32,077 nt of DNA from CAYGWP01 sp964353455. Lineage in GTDB: Bacteria > Planctomycetota > Phycisphaerae > FEN-1346. The translations under genes were made by a program, and so were the position numbers. This document shows, one piece after another, positions 17,330 through 24,482 of this stretch (positions are counted from its first letter, which is position 1; each line of letters starts with the position of its first letter). A model generated the notes under the pieces. The model made no database searches. It saw nothing but the letters and a program-made list of their open reading frames with translations, and was not told the origin of the DNA. Location of the stretch: NCBI GenBank assembly GCA_964353455.1, contig CAYGWP010000359.1, positions 1 through 32,077 on the forward strand. Direction: 5' to 3'.

Positions 17330-17551
17330 CTACGCCTTCCTGCGACGCCGCATCGCCATGACAGCGACGCTCCCGAGGCCGATGAACGCAAGCGTCGCCG
17401 GCTCCGGCACCACGACCGGCGCCGCAGGCGGCAGTCCGCCGTCAATGGTCTGCTCCGAGTCGAGCATGACCCCTGCCTTTAGCGCGCCGCCGGCAATCAC
17501 CACCAGGGCCACCACGGCCAGACCCACAATCATAATCCGAACCGCGCTCAT
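17330..17551 (-). CDS. Minimal 73-aa PEP-CTERM sorting-signal protein
   Basis: Very short exported protein. It has an N-terminal hydrophobic signal (VRIMIVGLAVVALVVIAGG), a linker of about 20 residues (LDSEQTIDGGLPPAAPVVV), and then the C-terminal sorting signal: VPEPATLAFIGLGS, a transmembrane stretch and the basic tail RRRRKA. PEP-CTERM proteins are processed by exosortase and are typically surface or matrix proteins, usually with a large domain between the two signals; here almost nothing lies between. GGAGG lies about 14 nt before the ATG at 17551, which is the only sensible start. It is transcribed convergently with the array operon. No exosortase gene is in the window. Confidence 0.88.
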   Translation of the reverse strand: MSAVRIMIVGLAVVALVVIAGGALKAGVMLDSEQTIDGGLPPAAPVVVPEPATLAFIGLGSVAVMAMRRRRKA

Positions 17552-17588
17552 CCGCCTTGTCCTCTACCTCCAGGGGCGTCCCCTTCCC

Positions 17589-17625
17589 AAAAAAAGAAGG
17601 AGACCGGCCATATCGGCCGACCTCC
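17589..17625 (-). terminator. Intrinsic terminator upstream of the PEP-CTERM gene
   Basis: On the minus strand GGAGGTCGGCC (17625-17615) pairs over all 11 positions, two of them G-U, with GGCCGGTCTCC (17609-17599) around a 5-nt loop. TTCTTTTTTT follows immediately. This is the best intrinsic terminator in the window, and it points toward the PEP-CTERM gene. Confidence 0.85.
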
Positions 17626-17675
17626 CCCGGAAATCACCAGGATGTCACAGCCACAGGCCCGCTCCCATGCGGACC
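17589..17675 (-). ncRNA. Predicted small RNA or attenuator leader before the PEP-CTERM gene
   Basis: A strong promoter (17682-17709) should start transcription at about 17675. The RNA would open with hairpin GGUCCGC-AUGGGA-GCGGGCC (17675-17656), run through an unpaired stretch, and end in a terminator hairpin with a U-tract (17625-17589). This is an 87-nt RNA with the layout of a bacterial small RNA. As the PEP-CTERM ATG lies 38 nt further on, it may instead be a leader in which termination is conditional. No known riboswitch class was recognised. Confidence 0.5.
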
Positions 17676-17681
17676 AAAGTG

Positions 17682-17709
17682 ATTATAGCCTATAGTTTTG
17701 GTTTGTCAA
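17682..17709 (-). promoter_or_regulatory. Consensus sigma-70 promoter
   Basis: Perfect TTGACA (17709-17704), a 16-nt spacer and perfect TATAAT (17687-17682) on the minus strand. It is the only perfect match to both hexamers seen here. It drives the candidate small RNA/leader and perhaps the PEP-CTERM gene. Confidence 0.85.
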
Positions 17710-17755
17710 ATGATGGCGCGAAGATTCTGGGGGGCCGGCGCCGAGCGGCATCCGC

Positions 17756-17784
17756 CCTAACCTCTTATGCCACAAGGGGTTAGG
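17756..17784 (-). terminator. Hairpin after the aminotransferase gene
   Basis: CCTAACCTCTT (17756-17766) pairs with AAGGGGTTAGG (17774-17784) with one mismatch. It lies 12 nt beyond the ilvE-like stop on the minus strand. It has no T-tract, so it is a weak terminator or an mRNA 3'-end stabiliser. Confidence 0.5.
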
Positions 17785-17795
17785 CCCCGGAGCCC

Positions 17796-18653
17796 CTATT
17801 CCCGCGTCCGGCGGTGGAATTCCTTCGCCAGGCGCTTCGTGATGGGGCCCGGATGCCCCTGGCCGATGGCACGCCTGTCGATCCGGACGACCGGAACGAC
17901 CTCGGCGGCCGTCCCCGTGAGGAAGCACTCGTCGGCGACGTAGAGGTCCTGCCGCGTGAGGTTCTCCTCGCGGACCCGGATTTTCGCCTTGCCGGCGATG
18001 TCGATGATCTCGTCGCGTGTGATCCCCTCAAGGATGCCTGCGGCGATGGGCGGCGTGAAGACGACGCCCTCGCGGACGATGAAGATGTTGTCGCCCGTGC
18101 ACTCGGCCACGTAGCCCAGGTGGTTGAGCATGACGGCCTCGAGGGTGCCCGCGTCGATCGCCTCGATCTTGGCCAGGATGTTATTGAGATAATTAAGACT
18201 CTTCAGCCGCGGGTTCACGGCATTCGGATGGTTCCGCATCGTGGCGGCCGTGATGATGTCCAGGCCGTTCTCGTACAGTTCCTGCGGGTAGAGGGCGATC
18301 TTATCGGTGATGATGAACATGTTCGGCTTCGGGCACCGGTTCGGGTCGAGGCCCAGGGTCCCCTCGCCGCGCGTGACGACCAGCCGGATGTAGGCGTCCT
18401 TCAGGCCGTTGGCCTTCAGGGTGCCTTCGACGGCCTTCGCCACCTCCTTGCGCGAGAGCGGTATCTGGAGCCGGATTCCGTTGGCAGAATCAAAGAGGCG
18501 CCGGACGTGCTTCTGGAGGCGTAACACCTTGCCGCCGTACGAGCGGATCCCCTCGAAGACGCCGTCGCCGTAGAGGAGGCCGTGGTCGAAGACCGAGACG
18601 GTGGCCTTGTCGCGGTCCACAAGTTCGCCGTTGAGCCAGACTTTCGGGGCCAT
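17796..18653 (-). CDS. ilvE: Branched-chain amino acid aminotransferase (class IV)
   Basis: Cytoplasmic PLP enzyme exchanging the amino group between glutamate and the branched-chain 2-oxo acids, the last step of Ile, Leu and Val synthesis. It is 285 aa from the ATG at 18653, which follows GAAGGAAG; an upstream start at 18692 adds 13 residues without family similarity. The fold-type IV pattern is clear: FDHGLLYGDGVFEGIR (residues 22-37), VTRGEGTLGLDP, the PLP lysine in NPRLKSLNYLNN (Lys151), GYVAECTGDNIF, and the phosphate-binding end LTGTAAEVVPV. Members of this fold also include D-amino acid transaminases and aminodeoxychorismate lyases, so substrate specificity is less certain than the fold. 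It has its own promoter within the end of the upstream ABC gene. Confidence 0.85.
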   Translation of the reverse strand: MAPKVWLNGELVDRDKATVSVFDHGLLYGDGVFEGIRSYGGKVLRLQKHVRRLFDSANGIRLQIPLSRKEVAKAVEGTLKANGLKDAYIRLVVTRGEGTLGLDPNRCPKPNMFIITDKIALYPQELYENGLDIITAATMRNHPNAVNPRLKSLNYLNNILAKIEAIDAGTLEAVMLNHLGYVAECTGDNIFIVREGVVFTPPIAAGILEGITRDEIIDIAGKAKIRVREENLTRQDLYVADECFLTGTAAEVVPVVRIDRRAIGQGHPGPITKRLAKEFHRRTRE

Positions 18654-18718
18654 GACAGTCTTCCTTCTTTCGGCGCCGCGCGCACATCGCACTGGCGCGC
18701 AGGGCGCTTATTCAGGGG

Positions 18719-18747
18719 AATATATCGGCGTTTCAGGCGCCCCGCAA
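18719..18747 (-). promoter_or_regulatory. Predicted promoter of ilvE
   Basis: TTGCGG (18747-18742), a 17-nt spacer and TATATT (18724-18719) on the minus strand. The -35 box lies inside the last codons of the ABC ATPase gene. The leader would be about 60 nt. Confidence 0.55.
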
Positions 18748-19434
18748 GAGTTTACCGTCCGCGAGGCGCAGGACGCGGTCGGCCCGGCGGGCAACGTGCT
18801 CATCGTGTGTGACCATGACGACCGTGAGGCCGCGGTCGCGGTTGAGGCGGGCAAGGAGTTTCATGATCTCGCCGCCGGTGACGGAGTCGAGGTTGCCGGT
18901 CGGCTCGTCGGCGAAGAGGATGCGCGGCTCGTGCACCAGCGCCCGCGCGAGGGCCGCCCGCTGTCGCTCGCCGCCCGATAGTTCCGTCGGCAGGTGCCGG
19001 ACACGCTCCGAGAGGCCCACATCGCCCAGCACCTCAAGGGCGCGCCGGCGGTGACGCCCGCGGGCGAACGGCCACCGCGCAAGCGGCGTCCGGACCATCG
19101 CCGGAAGCAGCGTGTTCTCAAGCACCGTAAGATCCGGCATCAGGTAGTAGAACTGGAAGACGAAACCGATGGCCTCGTTCCGGGCAAGGTCCCGCCACCG
19201 CTTCGGCTTGGCGAAGGCGTCCGCGCCCTCGAAGACGACCTGCCCCTCGGTCGGCCGGTCCAGCAGGCCCGCAAGGTGCAGGAGGGTGCTCTTGCCGCTC
19301 CCCGACGGCCCCAGGACGCAGAGGAACTCGCCCTTGCCGACATCCATGTCAACGCCGTGGAGGACGCGCAGGCGCGTCGGCCCCATCCAGTAATCCTTCA
19401 CGAGGCCGCGGGTTTGGAGGATCGGGTCACTCAT
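18733..19434 (-). CDS. ABC transporter ATP-binding protein, LolD/MacB type
   Basis: Cytoplasmic ATPase subunit of an inner-membrane ABC complex; 233 aa, normal for the family. All motifs are present: Walker A GPSGSGKS (42-49), Q-loop FVFQFYYLMPDLTVLEN, signature LSGGERQR (152-159), Walker B RILFADEP (171-178) and the H-loop VMVTHDEH. The Q-loop context and the LLDRPTEG segment place it in the LolD/FtsE/MacB branch, whose members power lipoprotein release or export rather than solute import. It overlaps the permease gene by 8 nt, so the two form one operon. There is no periplasmic MacA-like partner in the window, and LolD versus MacB cannot be settled from this subunit. Confidence 0.92.
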   Translation of the reverse strand: MSDPILQTRGLVKDYWMGPTRLRVLHGVDMDVGKGEFLCVLGPSGSGKSTLLHLAGLLDRPTEGQVVFEGADAFAKPKRWRDLARNEAIGFVFQFYYLMPDLTVLENTLLPAMVRTPLARWPFARGRHRRRALEVLGDVGLSERVRHLPTELSGGERQRAALARALVHEPRILFADEPTGNLDSVTGGEIMKLLARLNRDRGLTVVMVTHDEHVARRADRVLRLADGKLLRGA

Positions 19435-21454
19435 AGCGGAGCGTCTCCACGGGCTGCTTGAGGGCCGCCAGCAATCCGCCCGCCATGCTCGCCAGGGTCG
19501 AGAGGGCCAGCACCGCCCCGCCCACGGCGATGCACCACGGCACCGACACGTGCCGCGGTATCCGCTCGAAGTAGTACATCTCGCGCGGGAACACGTCGAT
19601 ACCCAGCGTCTGGTTCACCCAGATTTCGATCGGGTCGAGATAATGAATCATCAGGAGCGCCCCGGTCATGCCGACCGCCACGCCGATGACGCCGATGATG
19701 AAACCGTATCCCAGGAACAGGCTGCCCACGCCGGCATCCCGCGCCCCCAGGGCCTTCAGGATGCCCACATCGCGGCTCTTGATGTAGGCCATGACGTACG
19801 AGATGAGGCCGATGAGGACGCCGAAGCCCAGAAACATCGCGCCGAGCATCAGGGCCGTCACGTTCCGCTCGATCTCGACGACCGTCAGGATCATCTTCTG
19901 CTGCGTCTCCCAAGTGTTGAACGTGAGTTGCCTGATGCCGATCTCGGGGCGCTCTTCCAGAAAATCGTCCCAGGCCCGGCGGATTCTGGCCACGAGGAGT
20001 TCGCCCTGCGCCGGATCCCTGATCTTGACCTGTATCTGGCTGGCCCGGGCGGGGACGGCTGGGCCGTCGGGTCCGGCGGGCTGGCCTTCCATGCCCGCCA
20101 TCTGCTGGGCGGTCGCAAAATCGACATAGACGTGCGTGGAGTCGGCCTCCCAGTAGCCGCTCTTAAAACTATCGACCAGCGTCAGCGCCTTCGAGACGAC
20201 CTTCGGAACGCCGCCCGCCTCGGTCTCCACGGCCCCCGACTCCCGCACGGGGATCGTCGAGACCACCAGGTCCCCGCCGTAGTCGATGAGCGGAAAATCC
20301 ACTACCTGCGACCGCTCGGTCTCCGTCTCTCGCACGGGGGCGACGACGGCCACGACGGCCAGCCCGGCCGCGGCCACCAGCGCCACGGCGAAGGCGATCC
20401 GCCAGCCCACGCGGCTCGAGTGCCGCCGCGCGGCCTGCCACATCAGGAGCGTCGCGACTGCGGCCGCCGCAGCCAGGAACCCCGCCAGCACCTTCCGCCC
20501 CGCCCCAGACTCGACCATCTCGGTCGCTCGCTCGGCCTTCGGGATGCCGATGACGCCGACGCCGGCGATGCAGCCGGTCCGCGCGGGCGCGTTCGGCCGG
20601 CGAAGAGGCGCCGGCACGTCCAGCAGATGCTCCGCCGGGACCTCCTGCGACTTCAGCCGGTCCAGCATCAGGCGCAGGCCGGCCGCCGCACGCCTCGCGG
20701 TCTGGGGCGGCGGCGAGAGGTCCTTCTCCAGGTACTCCATGCACTCGGTCGCCGGCTCGACAGCCAGCATCGCCTCATCCGGCGAGCATAGCGCCGACAG
20801 CCGCGCCTTGTCGATGTCGCGCACAACGTCGCGGAGGGCCCTGCGGAGGTCGTCGCGCGCGGGGGTCTTCGCACCGAGCAGGTCGATCGCGAGATCCGCT
20901 TCGCCCGCCAGTTTGTTCCGGAGCGCCTCGCGCACCAGGTACTGCCCGAACCGGCCCATCTTGGCCTTCTCGCCGGGGCGGATGCCGATGACTATGCACT
21001 TCCGCACAGTCGGCTTGATGATGTTCTCAACGCGGTAGAATTCCTGGCGATGCGGCTTGACGCGGACGACCGCGTACGTCTGGATGATGGGCGTCGCGGC
21101 CTCGACGCCCGGAATCGCCAGCACCCGCTTGGCGAAATCGTCGTAGTATGGCATCCCTTCCATCTGGGCATCGACGATGATGTCCGATAGCGTGCCGCGC
21201 GTCATCTCACGCGTCTCAAGCGCAAAACCGTCCATGATGGCGAACACCAGGATCAGCAGGAACACGCCGAGCGCCGCCGGCAGGGCCGAGACCATCGGCA
21301 CGACGGCCTTCCACCCGGCGAAGAGATACCTCATGCACATGATGTGCTTATAAACCGGCGTAGAAAGGACCAGCGCCACGAGGCCGAGCGCAACAAGACC
21401 CGCGCCGACCAGGGTCGGCGCCAGCGCCCCCGCAGCCATGTGCTCTTGCCACAT
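19427..21454 (-). CDS. ABC transporter permease, LolC/MacB (FtsX) type with extra TM segments
   Basis: Inner-membrane permease of 675 aa paired with the ATPase downstream. The C-terminal FtsX domain has three helices (about 540-565, 590-615, 640-662). A large external domain lies between these and the N-terminal membrane part. Two points depart from the usual four-helix plan. There is an extra hydrophobic segment at about 14-31, before the normal first helix (about 52-75). A helical pair at about 322-340 and 352-373, joined by QAARRHSSRVG, is embedded in the middle of the external domain. The protein is longer than LolC/E (about 400 aa) and similar to MacB permeases without being one. ATG 21454 has GAGG about 9 nt upstream. 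Its role in lipoprotein or exported-molecule handling is inferred from the family. Confidence 0.85.
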   Translation of the reverse strand: MWQEHMAAGALAPTLVGAGLVALGLVALVLSTPVYKHIMCMRYLFAGWKAVVPMVSALPAALGVFLLILVFAIMDGFALETREMTRGTLSDIIVDAQMEGMPYYDDFAKRVLAIPGVEAATPIIQTYAVVRVKPHRQEFYRVENIIKPTVRKCIVIGIRPGEKAKMGRFGQYLVREALRNKLAGEADLAIDLLGAKTPARDDLRRALRDVVRDIDKARLSALCSPDEAMLAVEPATECMEYLEKDLSPPPQTARRAAAGLRLMLDRLKSQEVPAEHLLDVPAPLRRPNAPARTGCIAGVGVIGIPKAERATEMVESGAGRKVLAGFLAAAAAVATLLMWQAARRHSSRVGWRIAFAVALVAAAGLAVVAVVAPVRETETERSQVVDFPLIDYGGDLVVSTIPVRESGAVETEAGGVPKVVSKALTLVDSFKSGYWEADSTHVYVDFATAQQMAGMEGQPAGPDGPAVPARASQIQVKIRDPAQGELLVARIRRAWDDFLEERPEIGIRQLTFNTWETQQKMILTVVEIERNVTALMLGAMFLGFGVLIGLISYVMAYIKSRDVGILKALGARDAGVGSLFLGYGFIIGVIGVAVGMTGALLMIHYLDPIEIWVNQTLGIDVFPREMYYFERIPRHVSVPWCIAVGGAVLALSTLASMAGGLLAALKQPVETLRYE

Positions 21455-21494
21455 TCGCTTCGACCTCGGTTATAAGGTTATATCTACTCGACCG

Positions 21495-21570
21495 TGTGCC
21501 ACGGCCGGCTTGCCCGGCCGTGTCGAGTCATCAACGAGTTCGCACGGCCGGACAAGCCGGCCGTGGCACA
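21495..21570. repeat. 28-bp inverted repeat
   Basis: 21495-21522 and 21543-21570 are reverse complements with one mismatch, separated by 20 nt. Each arm itself holds the palindrome CGGCCGG...CCGGCCG. It lies between the ABC permease start and the lysS end and looks like a dispersed foldback repeat. Confidence 0.8.
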
Positions 21571-21589
21571 CCACTTACGCGCCTTTGCG

Positions 21590-21611
21590 CGGCGGGTACG
21601 GAGACCCGCCG
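21590..21611 (-). terminator. Hairpin downstream of lysS
   Basis: CGGCGGGT (21590-21597) pairs perfectly with ACCCGCCG (21604-21611), 19 nt past the lysS stop. It has no T-tract. It is probably the 3' end of the lysS mRNA, and termination strength is uncertain. Confidence 0.45.
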
Positions 21612-21630
21612 CCCAAAGTATGAATCCAGT

Positions 21631-23088
21631 TTACGCGCGCGGCTCGCCCGCGCCCTTCGGCCTCAGGGCAGGGAAAAGAACCACGTCGCGGATGCTGGCG
21701 GCGTTCACGAGGAGCATCACCAGCCGGTCGATGCCGATGCCCAGCCCGCCCGCCGGCGGCATCCCGTACTTCAGGGCCTCCACGAAATCCTCATCCATGA
21801 CGGCCATCGTCTCTTTCTGCCCGGCCAGTTGCGTGCGGAACGCCTCCAACTGGACGTCCGGGTCGTTGAGTTCGGTGTACGCGTTGCCGATCTCCATGCG
21901 GGCGACCATCGGCTCGAACCGCTCGGCGATCGCCGGGTTGCCGGGCTTGCGCTTCGTCAGCGGGCACAGCCGCGCGGGCCAGTCCATCACGAACGTGGGC
22001 TGGACGATCTTGTCCTCGACAATCGCCTCGAAGACATCGTGCGTCACGACGTCGAGGTGCTTGTTGGACTCTTCCAGGCCCATCGCGCGGGCCTTCGCGC
22101 GGATGGCCGCCTCATCGCCCATCGCAACGCCCGCGTGCTCGGCCAGGAGATCGGCGTACGCCGCACGGCGCCACGGGGCCTTGTATTCAATCTCCATATC
22201 TCCAAACGGAAGGCACGTCTTCCCGCCCGAAACGGTCTTCGCCAGGTGCTCGACCAGCGTCTCCACGAGTTCCATCATGTCGGTATAATCGCCGTACGCC
22301 TGGTACAACTCCATCAGGGTGAACTCCGGGTTGTGGCGGGCGTCGATCCCCTCGTTGCGGAAGACGCGGCTGACCTCGAAGACGCGCTCCATCCCGCCCA
22401 CCAGCAGCCGCTTCAGGTACAGTTCCGGCGAGATCCGAAGGTACAGGTCAACGTCGAGCGTGTTATGGTGCGTGACGAACGGCCTTGCGGCGGCCCCGCC
22501 GTAGAGCGGCTGAAGGGTGGGCGTCTCGACCTCGACGAAAGAGCGCTCTCGCAGGAACCGCCGCATCTCTTCCACGATGAGCGACCGCTTCAGAAAGAGG
22601 TCCCGCACCTCGGGGTTCGCGAAGAGGTCAACGTACCGCTGGCGGTATCGGGCCTCGACATCCACGAGGCCGTGCCACTTCTCCGGCGGCGGCAGGAGGG
22701 CCTTCGAGAGGACCTCGAACCTGGCCACATCGACCGTGATCTCGCCCGTGCGGGTCTTCACGAGGCGCCCTTCGACGCCGACCCAGTCGCCCAGGTCGAG
22801 GAGTTTGACGCGCTGCCACGCCTCCTCGGCCAGGGTCTTTCTGTTCAATGCGATCTGGATGCGGCCGGTCCAGTCCGAGAGGTCGGCGAAGACGAGTTTG
22901 CCGAACTCGCGGATGGCCGTCATGCGGCCGGCGATGCAGGCGGGGGCGCCTTCGCCGGCGGCCTCGAAGCGCTTCCGCGCCTCGGCCGTCGAAATCGTGT
23001 CCGGATACCGATGGCCGAACGGGTCCAGGCCCTTGGCGCGGAGGCCCTCGGCCTTGCGCCGCCGCGCTTCCTCGTATTCGTTTGGCAT
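21631..23088 (-). CDS. lysS: Lysyl-tRNA synthetase, class II
   Basis: Charges tRNA-Lys with lysine in the cytoplasm. It is 485 aa, the normal length. The N-terminal OB-fold anticodon-binding domain (about 50-140; GRMTAIREFGKLVFADLSD) precedes the class II catalytic core. The core has motif 1 (LRERSFVEVETPTLQP), motif 2 (VFRNEGIDARHNPEFTLMEL) and motif 3 (GGLGIGIDRLVMLLVNAASI). The ATG at 23088 has no Shine-Dalgarno sequence, and a strong promoter ends only 8 nt upstream, so the mRNA is probably leaderless or nearly so. It is followed by the ABC genes on the same strand after a repeat-filled gap, so co-transcription is uncertain. Confidence 0.96.
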   Translation of the reverse strand: MPNEYEEARRRKAEGLRAKGLDPFGHRYPDTISTAEARKRFEAAGEGAPACIAGRMTAIREFGKLVFADLSDWTGRIQIALNRKTLAEEAWQRVKLLDLGDWVGVEGRLVKTRTGEITVDVARFEVLSKALLPPPEKWHGLVDVEARYRQRYVDLFANPEVRDLFLKRSLIVEEMRRFLRERSFVEVETPTLQPLYGGAAARPFVTHHNTLDVDLYLRISPELYLKRLLVGGMERVFEVSRVFRNEGIDARHNPEFTLMELYQAYGDYTDMMELVETLVEHLAKTVSGGKTCLPFGDMEIEYKAPWRRAAYADLLAEHAGVAMGDEAAIRAKARAMGLEESNKHLDVVTHDVFEAIVEDKIVQPTFVMDWPARLCPLTKRKPGNPAIAERFEPMVARMEIGNAYTELNDPDVQLEAFRTQLAGQKETMAVMDEDFVEALKYGMPPAGGLGIGIDRLVMLLVNAASIRDVVLFPALRPKGAGEPRA

Positions 23089-23096
23089 GGCGTCAG

Positions 23097-23125
23097 ATAA
23101 TATGGCCGCGAAGGCCGCCTAGCAA
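23097..23125 (-). promoter_or_regulatory. Predicted promoter giving a leaderless lysS mRNA
   Basis: TTGCTA (23125-23120), a 17-nt spacer and TATTAT (23102-23097) on the minus strand. Only 8 nt separate the -10 box from the ATG at 23088, so transcription should begin at or within two bases of the start codon. Confidence 0.6.
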
Positions 23126-23148
23126 GCGAATGTTCCGCGCCGCCGAGC

Positions 23149-23175
23149 GTTTAGCCGTCGCCGCAAACGGCGACG
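23149..23175. repeat. TTTAGCCG-type hairpin
   Basis: GTTTAGC is followed by CGTCGCCG-CAAA-CGGCGACG (23156-23175), a perfect 8-bp stem. It shares the GTTTAGCCG prefix with the larger hairpin that starts 36 nt later. Confidence 0.55.
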
Positions 23176-23184
23176 AACACTGAA

Positions 23185-23256
23185 GTTTAGCCGCGACTCG
23201 AAGAGGAGCGCGTGTTGCCGTTCGAAAACGCGCTCCTCTTCGAGTCGCGGCTAAAC
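23185..23256. repeat. Perfect 29-bp inverted repeat (TTTAGCCG type)
   Basis: 23185-23213 and 23228-23256 are exact reverse complements around a 14-nt loop. The arms begin GTTTAGCCGCGACTC. It is in the non-coding gap between lysS and the next gene (23089-23387), which otherwise shows only the promoter and the smaller hairpin. A 29-bp perfect stem would fold very stably in RNA or extrude as a cruciform. Confidence 0.85.
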
Positions 23257-23387
23257 CTCGGGCCACGCGCCGAGGCAAGCACCCGTAAGTGGCGCATTGC
23301 GCGGCAACCGGAAAAACTGTGGTTTGCCGCCGGCCGCAGACTACACTGGACTTAAGGCACATCGCCTTGAGCACAAGGAGGCAAACC

Positions 23388-24419
23388 ATGAATCGGAAAG
23401 TTCTGCTTGCGATAGCGGCGGTTCTCGCGGCCGGGGCGGCGACGGCGGCACGCGCGGCTGAGAAGCAGGTGACCCCCGCCGAGGCCATCCTTACATGCGT
23501 CCCGGCCGATGCGATCATCGCCGTGCGGGTCCGCATGACGCAACTGGCCGCCAGCGACGACTGGAAACGCCTGACCGCCGACCCGAAGTGCCCCTACCGG
23601 AAGTTCGTCCGCGACTGGCCGCTGGCGATCGACCCCGAGAAGGACATCGCCGATGCGATCTTCATCGTTGCGGCCGATGTCGGCGGCGGCGAGCGGAAGG
23701 AGCCGCGAGCCGGCGCCGTCCTGTACCTAACCCGCGACACGAACATCGACAACCTGTTCCGGTCTCGGCCGCGCGAGGTGAACATGCCCGTCGCCGCCCG
23801 CGTCTTCCGCGCCCCGGGCGACCTCCTGGTGGCGTGGCAGGGGCCGCGGTGGATTCACATCGGCAATCGCGAATACATCACGCGGGCGCTTGGCGGCGGC
23901 CCGCCCCCGTGCGACGCCACCGGCGAGGCGTTCTGGCGGACGACCCTCGACGCGCCCGGCGAGATCATCATGGCCTACCGCCAGACCGAGGCCGTCCGGC
24001 AGATGGCCGAGAAGACCCGCATTGAGGCCGTCGAGCGGCTCCTCAAGCCGCCCGTCACACGCGAGAAGGCCCACGAGTTCATCGGCTTCGATTTCGGCTC
24101 GCGCCTGGGGCTGGACATCCTGACGGCCACGCTGCGGCTGGACCTCTCGCGCGAGGCCGACGCCCTGGAGGTCGCCGGCACGTTCGCCTCCGACGAGGCG
24201 GCCGCTTGCGTCGGGGCGAACCTGGCGTATGCCGAGCCGTCGGTCCGCGCCGCCGTGACGGCCGCCGCTCAGACGGCCAAAGGTCCGCCCCCCGCAGCCG
24301 CCGTCCAGGCAGAAACCATCTACCGCGTGACGTACCAGGGCAAGGAGGGCCGCCTGACCGCGACCCGCGCGGCCATCGACCGCCTCGTATCGCTCGCGGC
24401 CCCGGCGCCGCGGAAGTAA
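23388..24419 (+). CDS. Secreted protein of unknown function (paralog of the next gene)
   Basis: Exported protein of 343 aa. The ATG at 23388 has a perfect AAGGAGG six nt upstream. A signal peptide (MNRKVLLAIAAVLAAGAATA, cleavage near ARA/AEKQ) is followed by a domain beginning CVPADAIIAVRVRMTQL. That domain includes a stretch (FVRDWPLAIDPEKDIADAIFI) that aligns with FPLKLDFEKDVAAFAY in the downstream protein. Later features shared with it are LYLTRDTNIDNL, a GP...YGRAP/GNREYITRALGG region, APGEIIMAYR and LDLSREADALEV. It resembles planctomycete secreted proteins that carry a long DUF3352-like beta-alpha domain, but I cannot name the family firmly. It ends without the pilin-like domain found in its neighbour. 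Confidence 0.82.
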   Translation: MNRKVLLAIAAVLAAGAATAARAAEKQVTPAEAILTCVPADAIIAVRVRMTQLAASDDWKRLTADPKCPYRKFVRDWPLAIDPEKDIADAIFIVAADVGGGERKEPRAGAVLYLTRDTNIDNLFRSRPREVNMPVAARVFRAPGDLLVAWQGPRWIHIGNREYITRALGGGPPPCDATGEAFWRTTLDAPGEIIMAYRQTEAVRQMAEKTRIEAVERLLKPPVTREKAHEFIGFDFGSRLGLDILTATLRLDLSREADALEVAGTFASDEAAACVGANLAYAEPSVRAAVTAAAQTAKGPPPAAAVQAETIYRVTYQGKEGRLTATRAAIDRLVSLAAPAPRK

Positions 24420-24482
24420 CGATAGCGGCACGGCGACGGCCGACCTATAATAAGCCCCGCGCTTCCCGGGCATGGAGCGATC

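Noticed and set aside
17589..17675. Cyclic di-GMP or other known riboswitch in the PEP-CTERM leader
   Set aside because: No conserved core of a known class could be matched by eye; only the hairpin and terminator are supported.
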